DNA of 52,396 nt from Minisyncoccota bacterium (GCA_023229825.1 JALNYN010000010.1:1-52396), one strand, 5' to 3'; positions 15,301 to 23,753 are shown, counted from the stretch's first letter. Made by a program: numbers and translations. The notes: a model not told the origin generated them from the sequence alone.

Positions 15301-15330
15301 TTGACACTTGTGGTCCAATGTGATTATATT
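15301..15330 (+). promoter_or_regulatory. Sigma-70-type promoter for the peptide transporter
   Basis: TTGACA (15301-15306), 18 bases, TATATT (15325-15330), 54 bases before the ATG. Confidence 0.7.
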
Positions 15331-15384
15331 GTCGTAGAACTTTGAAATTTTCGAGACAAAATCGATCTATAAAAGGAGGTATCA

Positions 15385-17100
15385 ATGGGTGCCATAACAA
15401 CTTACTTCAAAGACTTCGGCGTACTCAAAGAAACGCACAAGGCCTTCTGGGGTCTTCAAACGATCAATGTGCTGGATGCAACTTTTGAATTTGCATTCAG
15501 TATCATTATTACGATCTTCCTGTCAAAAACGATCGGCTTTACCGATCAAGAAGCGGGATATGCCATCACCATCGTCGGCGTTGTCAGTTCCATCACTTTC
15601 TTTTTCATCGGGCCGTTCGTTGACTGGCTCGGCATCAGAAAAGCGATCTTCATCGGGCTTGTTGCGATGTTCATTTTTCGCTCGGGTCTTGTCTATTGCG
15701 CCTTTACACCCGATATTCCTTATCGCGGTGTGGTTACGCTCGTGATGATCTTTCTTTCCGGTGTGCCTGCGGCAATGCTCGGTACGATCTATCAGATTGG
15801 CAATCGACGGTATACGACGGAAAGATCGCAAGCGGCAGGATTTAATATCTGGTATATTGCGATGAATATCGGAGCGATAGCTTCCGGTCTGCTCGTAGAT
15901 TATATCCACAAAACGCTTTCATTGCCGTTTGAGTGGGTCCTTGTGTTCGGACTTGGTACGACGATAATTACTATTTTTGTCGCCTTGATCACGGTAACGA
16001 CCAACGAACAACTTGTTGGAAAAGATGAAGAACAATGTGCACATAAGTATATTGAGCTGGAAATTTTGAATCAGAAAGAGAAAGATTACCTTGATAAATT
16101 ACGTCGTTTAGTTATGTTTGGGACCCTCGGTTCATTATTAGCTTTTGCTCCTATAGCGATATTGATTATTTATCATTATTTGCCAAATTTTGCTTTTGAT
16201 GCCAGGTTAGCTATCGCTATTTGGATCGGAGTATCCCTCATGATATCTTTTGGGTATACTCTAGCGATCAAGCACCGTATTTTAAATAAAAAACGGTGTG
16301 CGAGAAATGAAGCCTTGTTAAAAGTTCCTGTCATATCGGAAGCATCAAATACGGAAGAAAAAAAATCGAAAGGATTAAAAGAAGGTCTTGCATATGCAAA
16401 AAACGTCATCATCGCACCTGCATTCGTACGAATGCTTGCCGCGCTCACACTGCTTGTCGGCGTTCGCGCCGCGTTCCTTTACACGGGACTTCTGATGCCG
16501 AAATATTGGTATCGGGTCATTGGCGAAGGTGCGCAGGTAGGATGGTTAAATACCATCAACCCGGTTATTATCGTCCTTGGCGTTCTATTGCTCGTACCTA
16601 TCATCAATAGATATGATACTTACAAAATGCTGGTCTGGGGAGCTTTGCTTGCCGCTATGTGTTTCGTACCGCTTGCTGTGCCGTGGTATTATATCAGCGA
16701 CAATATTGTTGTTGCCTACTACATAATGGCCGTTGCTTCCATGATATTTCTCTCATTCGGAGAAATGATGTGGTCTCCGCGATTGTCGCATTATATTGTT
16801 TCTGTTGCTCCGAGCGGGCAAGAGGGAACATACAGCGCTTTCGCATCGCTCCCGTGGTTCGTGGCAAAAACGATCGCGGGCGGATTATCCGGCGTGATGC
16901 TGGCGAAATGGTGTCCCGAGTTCATCGTCCAAGGCGGTGTGAACGTGCCGATACAAAAAGTACTGATCACACAAACCTTGCCGTACTGGCAAACTCCTGA
17001 AGCGCTCTGGCTCATTTTGGGCATCATTGCGATCATCGGACCGATCATCATGCTCTTTTTGAAAGATTGGTTTACTGTTGGAATGAAACAGAAAGTATAA
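15385..17100 (+). CDS. POT/PTR-type MFS transporter, probably for di- and tripeptides
   Basis: Proton-coupled transporter with 14 predicted helices: six, then two extra helices in the central loop (about residues 243-290), then six more. The two-helix insertion is characteristic of bacterial POT transporters. The segment SFGEMMWSPRLSHYIVSVAP resembles the POT helix 10 region (GE...SP.G), and the loop after helix 2 has FVDWLGIRK. AAGGAGGT stands 4 bases before the ATG. Bases 16000-16390, coding the insertion, look more A/T-rich than the rest. The neighbouring M13 peptidase could supply peptides. Substrate is inferred from family resemblance only. Confidence 0.75.
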   Translation: MGAITTYFKDFGVLKETHKAFWGLQTINVLDATFEFAFSIIITIFLSKTIGFTDQEAGYAITIVGVVSSITFFFIGPFVDWLGIRKAIFIGLVAMFIFRSGLVYCAFTPDIPYRGVVTLVMIFLSGVPAAMLGTIYQIGNRRYTTERSQAAGFNIWYIAMNIGAIASGLLVDYIHKTLSLPFEWVLVFGLGTTIITIFVALITVTTNEQLVGKDEEQCAHKYIELEILNQKEKDYLDKLRRLVMFGTLGSLLAFAPIAILIIYHYLPNFAFDARLAIAIWIGVSLMISFGYTLAIKHRILNKKRCARNEALLKVPVISEASNTEEKKSKGLKEGLAYAKNVIIAPAFVRMLAALTLLVGVRAAFLYTGLLMPKYWYRVIGEGAQVGWLNTINPVIIVLGVLLLVPIINRYDTYKMLVWGALLAAMCFVPLAVPWYYISDNIVVAYYIMAVASMIFLSFGEMMWSPRLSHYIVSVAPSGQEGTYSAFASLPWFVAKTIAGGLSGVMLAKWCPEFIVQGGVNVPIQKVLITQTLPYWQTPEALWLILGIIAIIGPIIMLFLKDWFTVGMKQKV

Positions 17101-17144
17101 CCCTTCGATATTCTCAGGGTAACCCTTCGATATTCTCAGGGTAA
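17101..17144. repeat. Two tandem copies of a 22-bp repeat
   Basis: CCCTTCGATATTCTCAGGGT plus AA occurs at 17101-17122 and exactly again at 17123-17144, starting right after the transporter stop codon. Each unit is an imperfect palindrome (CCCT...AGGG), like the CCCTTCGA...TCAGGG repeats scattered in many bacterial genomes. Confidence 0.8.
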
Positions 17145-17150
17145 AAAAAC

Positions 17151-17180
17151 AAGGCGCTCCGATTGCTCGGGGCGCCTTTC
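17151..17180 (+). terminator. Intrinsic terminator after the peptide transporter
   Basis: AAGGCGCTCCG pairs with CGGGGCGCCTT, followed by TCTTAATTTTT. Confidence 0.7.
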
Positions 17181-17190
17181 TTAATTTTTG

Positions 17191-17218
17191 TGACTTTACA
17201 GACTTGGACTTTGACTTC
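17191..17218. repeat. Word-repeat arm, GTC family, single right arm
   Basis: GTGACTTTACAGACTTGGAC continues to TTTGACTTCG. It shares the start GTGACTTTA with the right arms at 52109 and 48189. Confidence 0.5.
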
Positions 17219-17239
17219 GTCAAATCCAAACATATGCAA

Positions 17240-19267
17240 TTACCAGATGGAAACGCGTTTTTCCGGCGGAAGATACATGATATCTCCTTCTTTTACGTCG
17301 AAAGCATCATAAAAACCTTGCTGATTGACCAGCGTTCCGATCGTGCGGAATTTATCCGGCGAATGCGGATCGTTTTTTATGAGATTGATCTCAGCATTTT
17401 CCCTCATCTTATCTTTCCAAACTTGCGCAAAGCCGATGTAGAATCGTTGGTCTCCGGTGATGCCGTCGATGATCGGTGCCGGAGTTCCCGCAAGGGCAAG
17501 ATGATAAGCTTTGAAGGCTATCGCTGCGCCGGAATTGTCGGCGATGTTTTCTCCCAGCGTCAGTTCGCCGTTTATGCGATATCCTTTTACCGGCTCATAG
17601 GCATTGTATTGAGAGACAAGAGCTTTTGTTTTCTCGGCGAATTTTTCGCGATCTTGCGGCGTCCACCAGACGCGCAGATTGCCCATGCCGTCATATTGGC
17701 TTCCTTTATCGTCAAAACCATGGCTGATCTCGTGCCCGATAATGACGCCAATGCCCCCGTAGTTCACCGCGTCATCCGCCTGAGGGTCAAAGAATGGCGG
17801 TTGCAGGAGTGCAGCAGGGAAGACGATCTCATTCAGAGCGGAATTGTAATAGGCATTCACTGTCTGGGGGAACATGTGCCATTCATCGCGATCGACCGGT
17901 TGGCCGAGTTTTGACGTGTTTCGATCGTAATCAAACATATTTGATCGCATAACGTTTCCGACCAAGTCATCCGCTTTGATCTCAAGCGCGGAATAATCGA
18001 TCCATTTTTTCGGATAGCCGATCTTCGGCGTAAATTTTGCCAACTTATCCAGAGCTTCTTTTTTTGTTTCCGGACTCATCCATTCGAGTTTGTCTATGCT
18101 CTGTCGATAGGATTCCAAAAGGTTTTTGACGATATTTTCAACGCGATCTTTGTTGTCCGGTGAAAAATATTTTTCCACATACAGTTTTCCGAGATCTTCT
18201 CCGAGCGCGCCCTCAACCAGCGATACGCCGCGCTGCCAACGAGGTTTGTTCTCCGGCACACCCGAAAGAGCGGTTCCGTAGAATGAAAAACGTGCGTTAA
18301 CGTATTCTTTTGAGAGATAGGGGGCATAGTCCGAAATCAAGTGAAAACGAAAGTATGACCGCCATACGGGAATCGGAGTGTTGTGCAAGACGTTATTCAA
18401 GCCGGCAAAGTAACTCGGCTCGCTGATGATCACGTACGTGATCTTACCATCAAGTTCTGCCGATGATAAAAATGCTTTCCATCCAAGCTCGGGCGCAAGC
18501 GAATCAAGCTGCGAAATTTCAAATCGGTTGTACGTTTTAACCGGATCGCGGAGCTCCGTTTTTGTCCACTGAATTCGTGCTAGTTTCGTTTCCAATGAGA
18601 CGATCGCTTCTGCATTCTCTGCCGCATGTTTATCTCCGGACATCGCGAGTATTTTTGTCACATACTCGCCATATCCGTCGAAGATCTTTTTGATCTTGAC
18701 ATCGTGCGACAGATAATAGTCGCGATCAGGCAAACCGAGACCGCTTTGTTCCATATCAACGATATATTTCGTCGCATCTTTGCTATCCTGATGCACTCCA
18801 AATCCGTACGGAGCGGTTACGCCGATCTTGGCGAGATGAGCGATAATATCCGGAAGTTCTTTTTTGGTTTTTATTGCATCAATGTCGTTCAATTCGCTCC
18901 GTAGCGGTTCCAGTCCGATCGCATCAATGCTGGCTTCATCCATAAAACTTGCATAAAGGCTGGAAATTTTTTGAGACTCTTGATCTTGACCTTTTGCCGC
19001 AGTTTCAACGATCTCGCGCAATGCTTTTTGTGCTTTCTCTCGAAGTATGTTGAACGACCCCCATGAGGCTTTGTCGGCCGGAATTTCCGTCGCATCAAGC
19101 CATTTGCCGTTCACGTAGCGATAAAAATCGTCCTGTGGACGAACTGACCTGTCAAAATTTTGAGTGGCAATTCCCGATGTTGGAGTAACGGTTTTAACAG
19201 ACGATACAACAAACCACAAGCACAAAACCAGCAGAGTGGACAGTATGATTATTTTATAGCATTTCAT
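17240..19267 (-). CDS. M13-family zinc endopeptidase (PepO/neprilysin type)
   Basis: Extracellular membrane-anchored metallopeptidase that cuts small peptides. A signal anchor occupies residues 5-25. The M13 N-terminal domain starts QDDFYRYVNGKWL. The zinc motif HEISH is at 512-516, the third ligand and aspartate are in GENIADNSG near 570, and the substrate motif NAYYNSALNEIVFPAA precedes them. The C-terminus ends VSIW, keeping the conserved tryptophan, without the usual CxxW cysteine. Length (675) is complete. AAAGGAG lies 6 bases before the ATG. It converges with the peptide transporter gene, so together they could form a peptide-scavenging pair. Confidence 0.93.
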   Translation of the reverse strand: MKCYKIIILSTLLVLCLWFVVSSVKTVTPTSGIATQNFDRSVRPQDDFYRYVNGKWLDATEIPADKASWGSFNILREKAQKALREIVETAAKGQDQESQKISSLYASFMDEASIDAIGLEPLRSELNDIDAIKTKKELPDIIAHLAKIGVTAPYGFGVHQDSKDATKYIVDMEQSGLGLPDRDYYLSHDVKIKKIFDGYGEYVTKILAMSGDKHAAENAEAIVSLETKLARIQWTKTELRDPVKTYNRFEISQLDSLAPELGWKAFLSSAELDGKITYVIISEPSYFAGLNNVLHNTPIPVWRSYFRFHLISDYAPYLSKEYVNARFSFYGTALSGVPENKPRWQRGVSLVEGALGEDLGKLYVEKYFSPDNKDRVENIVKNLLESYRQSIDKLEWMSPETKKEALDKLAKFTPKIGYPKKWIDYSALEIKADDLVGNVMRSNMFDYDRNTSKLGQPVDRDEWHMFPQTVNAYYNSALNEIVFPAALLQPPFFDPQADDAVNYGGIGVIIGHEISHGFDDKGSQYDGMGNLRVWWTPQDREKFAEKTKALVSQYNAYEPVKGYRINGELTLGENIADNSGAAIAFKAYHLALAGTPAPIIDGITGDQRFYIGFAQVWKDKMRENAEINLIKNDPHSPDKFRTIGTLVNQQGFYDAFDVKEGDIMYLPPEKRVSIW

Positions 19268-19411
19268 TCATGTCTCCTTTTTCTTTCTAATTTCAAATAA
19301 CTTCGTTTATATAATCATTATTTATTAGTTGTGTCAACGAAATTTATTGACCATTTCCGCGTAGTATATGATATACTCATGAAGTAAATTATAAACTAAA
19401 ATAACAACAAT

Positions 19412-20020
19412 ATGTGTGACGAAAATTGCAATGACGAGTGTTTTTCCGGAAGCGTTGGAGAAAAAGTCCCTTCGTATGAAGTACGGGTTTATCAGAAAGA
19501 GGAATTCAGTTCCGTTGACCTGGCCGACTATCATGGCAAGTGGCTCGTACTCTTTTTCTATCCGGCGGACTTTACCTTCATCTGCCCGACGGAACTTGAA
19601 GAGATGGCGGAGAAATATGAAGATTTCAAAAAATTGGGAGCCGAAATTATTTCCGTCAGTACCGATACCGTGTTTACGCACAAAGCATGGCATGACACCT
19701 CGGATGCGATAAAAAAAATAGCTTTCCCGATGGCGGCCGACCGGAGCGGCGAATTGTCGCAGATGTTCGGAACTTATATTTATGACGGTGAAGACACGGG
19801 GTCGTCTCTCCGCGGAACGTTTATCATCGATCCCGAAGGCATCATCCGATCGGCGGAGATCAACGACAATTCGATCGGTAGAAGTGCAAAAGAACTTTAC
19901 CGAAAATTACAGGCGGCAAAATACGTCCACGATCACGGAGGAAAGGAGGTATGCCCCGCCAGCTGGGAACCGGGCGACGACACGCTTACTCCGGGAATTG
20001 ATCTGGTAGGAAAAATTTAA
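19412..20020 (+). CDS. 2-Cys peroxiredoxin (AhpC/Prx1 type)
   Basis: Thiol peroxidase reducing H2O2 and organic peroxides. The peroxidatic Cys58 is in FTFICPTELEE and the resolving Cys181 in EVCPASWEPG. The Prx core includes YPADFTF, STDTVFTHKAW and RGTFIIDPEG. An N-terminal stretch has three extra cysteines (MCDENCNDEC), which is unusual and might be metal-binding or redox-active. Length (202) is normal. No AhpF or thioredoxin reductase gene is in the window, so the electron donor is unknown. TATACT at 19374-19379 lies 32 bases upstream, with no strong Shine-Dalgarno. Confidence 0.95.
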   Translation: MCDENCNDECFSGSVGEKVPSYEVRVYQKEEFSSVDLADYHGKWLVLFFYPADFTFICPTELEEMAEKYEDFKKLGAEIISVSTDTVFTHKAWHDTSDAIKKIAFPMAADRSGELSQMFGTYIYDGEDTGSSLRGTFIIDPEGIIRSAEINDNSIGRSAKELYRKLQAAKYVHDHGGKEVCPASWEPGDDTLTPGIDLVGKI

Positions 20021-20024
20021 CCAC

Positions 20025-20052
20025 AAAAAAATCCGCTTCTGCGGATTTTTTT
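20025..20052 (+). terminator. Intrinsic terminator after the peroxiredoxin
   Basis: AAAAATCCGC and GCGGATTTTT pair around TTCT, followed by T residues. It works on both strands and could also end the minus-strand tRNA transcript. Confidence 0.9.
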
Positions 20053-20054
20053 AT

Positions 20055-20090
20055 TCGTCGTCCCTGATACCGATACTTTTTCCTGATACT
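20055..20090. repeat. Word-repeat arm, GATACTGATAC family, single arm
   Basis: CGTCGTCCCTGATACCGATA continues to CTTTTTCCTGATACT. It has the CGTCGT lead-in and one arm only. It abuts the 3' side of tRNA-Leu. Confidence 0.7.
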
Positions 20091-20096
20091 CATTAG

Positions 20097-20180
20097 TGCC
20101 CGAGGTGGGGGTCGAACCCACATGAGCTTACGCCCACGACATTTTAAGTGTCGCTTGTATACCAATTTCAACACTCGGGC
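20097..20180 (-). tRNA. tRNA-Leu(UAA)
   Basis: Read on the minus strand, the acceptor stem GCCCGAG pairs with CTCGGGC followed by discriminator A. The anticodon stem CGACA/TGTCG closes the loop CTTAAAA, giving anticodon TAA. A long variable arm (GGGCGTAAGCTC) and the T-loop GGTTCGACCCC are present, as expected for a class II leucine tRNA of 84 bases. CCA is not encoded (CTA follows), so it must be added. Word-repeat elements of the GATACTGATAC family stand on both sides. Confidence 0.95.
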
Positions 20181-20186
20181 GTTCGG

Positions 20187-20263
20187 AGTATCGGGGGATA
20201 GTATCAGTATCAGGAACGGCATCGGCGCGGAAATCCCTGATACTGATACTTTTCCCTGATACT
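20187..20263. repeat. Word-repeat inverted element, GATACTGATAC family, complete, between the two tRNA genes
   Basis: The left arm AGTATCGGGGGATAGTATCA, with CAGTATCAGG after it, is complementary to the right arm CCTGATACTGATACTTTTCC. The centre is CGGCATCGGCGCGG. The element occupies nearly all of the spacer between tRNA-Leu and tRNA-Cys, so a joint precursor would carry a long stem between the tRNAs. Confidence 0.8.
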
Positions 20264-20272
20264 TCGTCGCTG

Positions 20273-20344
20273 AGGCCTGGGTGGGAATCGAACCCGCGCA
20301 TAAAGCTTTTGCAGAGCTTCGCCTTACCACTTGGCTACCAGGCC
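20273..20344 (-). tRNA. tRNA-Cys(GCA)
   Basis: On the minus strand GGCCTGG pairs with CCAGGCC followed by discriminator T (U73), a known identity element of cysteine tRNAs. The anticodon stem AAGCT/AGCTT closes CTGCAAA, giving anticodon GCA. The T-loop GGTTCGATTCC is present. Length is 72 bases and CCA is not encoded. It is upstream of tRNA-Leu in the same direction, with a complete repeat element between them and another upstream. Confidence 0.95.
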
Positions 20345-20352
20345 GGTTTTTA

Positions 20353-20433
20353 AGTATCAGGGATTAGTATCAGTATCAGGAATGGCGATTTTGTTCGTCG
20401 TAACCCCTGATACTGATACTAATCCCTGATACT
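20353..20433. repeat. Word-repeat inverted element, GATACTGATAC family, complete
   Basis: The left arm starts AGTATCAGGGATTAGTATCA. The right arm is CCTGATACTGATACTAATCC followed by CTGATACT. The arms are perfectly complementary over about 27 bases. The centre contains GGCGATTTTGTTCGTCG. It lies between rbfA and tRNA-Cys. Confidence 0.85.
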
Positions 20434-20440
20434 CGTTATA

Positions 20441-20764
20441 TTATAGGTCTCTTGATATCTCGTCAATTCTTTGGCGGTATTTTTCGCCTTTGTCTATGTC
20501 GAAATCAACGACCGGGATGGTTTTGAGGCGAGTATTCTCCTTGATATACTGGCGAAAATCGCTGCGTTTTCTTTTGAGAAACGCGAGTGCGGTTTCGGCT
20601 TCCGCATCAGGCAAGACCGAGATGAGAAAAGTCGCGGTTCTTCCGTGTTCAAGGATAAGAACTCTCGTTACGGTTATGAGGGAAGTACGATTCGATTCTC
20701 TGGCGACAAAATCTCCCGCCAGCTTCATCAAAAGGTTTCCCGCTTTTTCTTCGTAGTTGGGCAT
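20441..20764 (-). CDS. rbfA: Ribosome-binding factor A
   Basis: Small KH-fold protein that binds the 30S subunit and helps maturation of the 5' end of 16S rRNA. The sequence has the family pattern: basic N-terminal helix, ITVTRVLILEHGRTATFLIS, LAFLKRKRSDFRQYIKE and a late VVDFDIDKGEKYRQRIDEI. Length is 107. It lies downstream of infB in the same direction, the common infB-rbfA order, but with a 125-base word-repeat element filling the spacer. No Shine-Dalgarno is evident. Confidence 0.9.
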   Translation of the reverse strand: MPNYEEKAGNLLMKLAGDFVARESNRTSLITVTRVLILEHGRTATFLISVLPDAEAETALAFLKRKRSDFRQYIKENTRLKTIPVVDFDIDKGEKYRQRIDEISRDL

Positions 20765-20769
20765 GTTGC

Positions 20770-20892
20770 AAATTAAAAAGTAAAAATGAAAAAGTAAAAA
20801 GTATAACTAAGAAGTAAAAACTTTGTCGGCGTTCGTCGGTAATTTTTAATTTTACCTTGTCGTTTTTCCTTTTTCATTTTTACTTTTTAAAA
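20770..20892. repeat. Word-repeat inverted element, GTAAAAATG family, complete
   Basis: The left arm includes AAAAAGTAAAAATGAAAAAG, the centre GTCGGCGTTCGTCGG, and the right arm ends TTTTTCATTTTTACTTTTTA. It is shared in plan and wording with 22490-22610, 38080-38209 and 45571-45693. Confidence 0.8.
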
Positions 20893-20931
20893 TTTTGTTT
20901 TGTCGCAGGGATTATCTTTACATCAAAGCAT

Positions 20932-22452
20932 CTACTTCTTAACAACAACGAACGCCTCCAATACATCTCCCTGTGCGATCTCCTGCTTGCAGTCTATCTT
21001 CGCTCCGAACTCGAGGTCGACGGTCACTTGTTTGGATCTCATCTTCTGCTGCTGAAGCTCGATCACCTTGCCTCGGCCGATCTCGAAATCTCTGCGCATC
21101 ACCTTTACGTTATCTCCGAGAGAAATGATACCCTCCGTCACTCTGCCTCCGACGACGCGCGAGTTCTTTTCGGTGCTGAATATTCGGATGATCTTCGCCA
21201 ATCCTCGGCGTTCTTCCACCTCCTGGCGAGGGCGCCTTTTCTCTAATTCTTCGGCAAGCCATTCGGTCATTTTGTAGATGATGTCAAAGGTCACGATCGT
21301 TACGGAAAAACGTTCAGCTGATGATTTTGCGCTTGCATCGGAACTTACTCCGAATCCGAGAATGATGCCGTCGCCGTCGCTCGAAACTGTCTTCACATCG
21401 TTTTCCGTTATGGTTCCTCCTCCGGTCGCGAGAATTTTGACTTCAACATTCTCGACTTTTATCTTTTTTATCTCGTGAAGAATGGCATCGATCGCACCGG
21501 CGGCTTCCGCCTTTATAATGACCGGAACGACGAGGACCCCTTCTTTTTTCACGCGGATCTGTTTGCCGATCTTCGCGGTCTCTCTGCTCGCTTCGCGGAA
21601 TTCTTCCACCCATTTTTCCGCATCTTTTCTGGTCTCGAACGAATTGAAACCGGAACCGGACTGGGGGAGTCCGCTCCATCCTGTGACGGATATCGGCATT
21701 CCCGCCTCGGCGCGGTCAATGTTCTTTCCGAGAAAGTTCTCAATGTTGCGGACCGGGGAAATGTCTCCGCGAGACGTAACATACATTCCTTTTTTTAGAA
21801 CGCCGTCTTTGAGGATAAGCGTTGCGGTAATCCCTCTCTTGGAATCCATGTGCGATTCAAGTACGACCCCTTCGGCTTTTCGGGCCGTGTCGGCTTTAAG
21901 GTCTTCGATCTCGGCAAGCAGGAGCACCATTTCAAGCAGTTCGGGTACGCCTTCGCCCGTCTTTGATGAGATAGCGACGAAGGGGATGTTGCCGCCCATT
22001 CCTTCGAGATATATTTCATTCTCCGAAAGGGATAATTTTGTCTTTTCGATGTTGGCATTCGGTCGATCGATCTTGTTGATGGCGACGATAAAAGGTATGC
22101 CGGAACTATCGATCGCTTTCCACGCTTCGATCGTTTGCGCCTTTACGCCGTCTTCCGCTGAAACGATAAGAATGGCGATGTCTGCCGCCACCGCGCTATG
22201 CGATCGCATTTTGGAAAAAGCTTCATGTCCGGGCGTATCGAGGAAGGTGATCTTTTTTTCTTCGCCTTTTTCGGTTTTATGGATCGCTTCGTATGCCGTG
22301 AGACGCTGCGTAATGCCGCCGACCTCTCCGGAAACTACGTTCGCTTTGCGAATATAGTCGAGCAGGGTGGATTTGCCATGGTCAATATGACCCATCACAG
22401 TAACGATAGGGGGGCGAGTTTTTAGGGTGGATTGGACTTTTTTTTGCAGCAT
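20932..22452 (-). CDS. infB: Translation initiation factor IF-2, without the N-terminal extension
   Basis: GTPase that places initiator tRNA on the 30S subunit and promotes subunit joining. G1 is GHIDHGKST (residues 21-29; the usual form is GHVDHGKT), switch I GGITQRLTAYEA (usually GGITQHIGAY), G3 DTPGHEAF, and G4 NKID. Domains II to IV follow, ending with the fMet-tRNA binding domain (VDLEFGAKIDCKQEIAQGDV). Length is 506 against about 890 in E. coli, so the N domains are absent and the protein starts at the G domain. It precedes rbfA, separated by a repeat element. IF-2 of this minimal type is common in reduced genomes. Confidence 0.96.
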   Translation of the reverse strand: MLQKKVQSTLKTRPPIVTVMGHIDHGKSTLLDYIRKANVVSGEVGGITQRLTAYEAIHKTEKGEEKKITFLDTPGHEAFSKMRSHSAVAADIAILIVSAEDGVKAQTIEAWKAIDSSGIPFIVAINKIDRPNANIEKTKLSLSENEIYLEGMGGNIPFVAISSKTGEGVPELLEMVLLLAEIEDLKADTARKAEGVVLESHMDSKRGITATLILKDGVLKKGMYVTSRGDISPVRNIENFLGKNIDRAEAGMPISVTGWSGLPQSGSGFNSFETRKDAEKWVEEFREASRETAKIGKQIRVKKEGVLVVPVIIKAEAAGAIDAILHEIKKIKVENVEVKILATGGGTITENDVKTVSSDGDGIILGFGVSSDASAKSSAERFSVTIVTFDIIYKMTEWLAEELEKRRPRQEVEERRGLAKIIRIFSTEKNSRVVGGRVTEGIISLGDNVKVMRRDFEIGRGKVIELQQQKMRSKQVTVDLEFGAKIDCKQEIAQGDVLEAFVVVKK

Positions 22453-22489
22453 AATATATTTTTTGTGTAAAAGTTGAGAGATGGTTGAA

Positions 22490-22610
22490 AAAATAAAAAG
22501 TAAAAATGAAAAATAAAAAACGACAATTAAAAAGGAAAAAATCTACCGACCCGTCGTTAATTTTTAATTTTGACTTGTCGTTTTTTATTTTTCATTTTTA
22601 CTTTTTAACT
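22490..22610. repeat. Word-repeat inverted element, GTAAAAATG family, complete
   Basis: The left arm includes AAAAAGTAAAAATGAAAAAT, the centre CCGACCCGTCG, and the right arm TTTTTCATTTTTACTTTTTA. It ends exactly at the stop codon of the DUF4446 gene, filling the spacer between it and infB. Confidence 0.8.
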
Positions 22611-23065
22611 TATTTAAGTTGTAATTTCGCTACGGTTTCTTTTTCTTCATCGGAAAATTGATACTCAGAAGCAAAATTTGCGATAGGTTTCGCGTAGACG
22701 CTCACTCCGTCGCGCGCGTAGAGGCCGGAGAGTACGACGCCTTTGCCTTCCTCATCGGAAAAGGCGGTCACAAAGCTCTGATTACCGCCGGAACCGGTTC
22801 CTTTGAAGGGGTTAAACCGAACCGTTTCCACTCTCTGAAGACATTTTTTCATGCGAGCGCGGAGATTTTCGATGTTTCCGTGCGCGATCTGGTTATCTTT
22901 ATCCAGCGTTTGTACTTTTTCGATAAGAGCCACAATGCTATCCTCCAGACTTTTGCCGTTCTTTCCGGCGAGCAATCGCGACATTTTTATCTCAAGGCGG
23001 ATGATCCACCCGATCAAAATGACCGAAAGCGCTATAAAGATAAAGAGAATAACGAGTGTGTTCAT
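22610..23065 (-). CDS. DUF4446-family membrane-anchored protein
   Basis: 151 residues: one N-terminal membrane helix (about 3-22), a helical coiled segment (about 45-80), and a C-terminal domain with the DUF4446 pattern: RVETVRFNPFKGTGSGGNQS, then GVVLSGLYARDGVSVYAKPI and FSDEEKETV. Function unknown in the family. The ATG at 23065 is preferred because TATAAT (23080-23075) ends 9 bases before it, suggesting a leaderless mRNA; an in-frame ATG at 23086 would precede this box. It lies upstream of infB in the same direction. Confidence 0.85.
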   Translation of the reverse strand: MNTLVILFIFIALSVILIGWIIRLEIKMSRLLAGKNGKSLEDSIVALIEKVQTLDKDNQIAHGNIENLRARMKKCLQRVETVRFNPFKGTGSGGNQSFVTAFSDEEGKGVVLSGLYARDGVSVYAKPIANFASEYQFSDEEKETVAKLQLK

Positions 23066-23101
23066 ATGCGTGCAATTATAGTACATTAAAGCGAATTATG
23101 C

Positions 23102-23135
23102 AAAAAAATGCGGCTTCATCATAAGATGAAGCCGC
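23102..23135 (-). terminator. Intrinsic terminator after the Nudix gene
   Basis: GCGGCTTCATC and GATGAAGCCGC pair perfectly around a 4-base loop. On the minus strand they are followed by seven T. Confidence 0.9.
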
Positions 23136-23144
23136 AACATGTTG

Positions 23145-23753
23145 TTATCTTCGATATCTGTCGCGCCGGGCTTGGTATTCGTCTACTTGTTTTTGAACCA
23201 TTTCCAACCATGGGACTGCGCTGTCCCATTTTTGAGCCATAAGCTCTAATGATTGCTCAAGTGCAAAAAACTGGGTTTGAGTAAAAGGGATGGCGTCGTC
23301 TGGTGCCGGCAGGCGATAAAGCCGAAACCACTCGCCGCGGATAATTTCTTCGTTGTTTGGATCGATCTCGCCAATTTCCGTTTCGGGCGGCAGCAGGATT
23401 GGATAGAAATGATTTTGATAGGTTTCCGAACCATCGTCCCTTTGAGAGGGTAAGACTGGACCATGAACCGCCAGATCTTCCGAAAACATTTCAGGGATTA
23501 ATACGAGATGCTCACCTTCGACCGTTTCAGTTTCCTCCCATGCCTCGCGAATTATTATTTTAATGAGCGATCTTTCAAGCGGATTTCCTTGACCTCCCGG
23601 GTATCCCCATCGTATCCTTTCTTCAAATCGTTTTCCGTTTTTTTGACGTGTAATGCCTTTTCTTGGTTTATGTAATAAGAGCAATAATTCGGGCTCATTG
23701 TCTCGAACGCGAAAGCAAGGCGCTTTTGCCGTGTCAATATGTTTTTCCACCAT
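23145..23753 (-). CDS. Nudix hydrolase
   Basis: Enzyme that hydrolyses a nucleoside diphosphate linked to another group. The Nudix helix is recognised as GGQGNPLERSLIKIIIREAW followed by EETE, keeping the REAWEE metal ligands, although the first part of the box is less canonical than GX5EX7. A WGYPGGQG strand precedes it. The C-terminal 60 residues are helical and not typical of the core. Length is 202. A Shine-Dalgarno AAGGAG lies 7 bases before the ATG. Substrate cannot be predicted. Confidence 0.8.
   Translation of the reverse strand: MVEKHIDTAKAPCFRVRDNEPELLLLLHKPRKGITRQKNGKRFEERIRWGYPGGQGNPLERSLIKIIIREAWEETETVEGEHLVLIPEMFSEDLAVHGPVLPSQRDDGSETYQNHFYPILLPPETEIGEIDPNNEEIIRGEWFRLYRLPAPDDAIPFTQTQFFALEQSLELMAQKWDSAVPWLEMVQKQVDEYQARRDRYRR

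Noticed and set aside
17204..17914. A 236-codon open frame on the plus strand
   Set aside because: It is antisense to the M13 peptidase, including its zinc motif; no domain is evident.
21482..22357. A 291-codon open frame on the plus strand
   Set aside because: It is antisense to infB, whose motifs are complete; the frame has no family resemblance and reflects codon bias.
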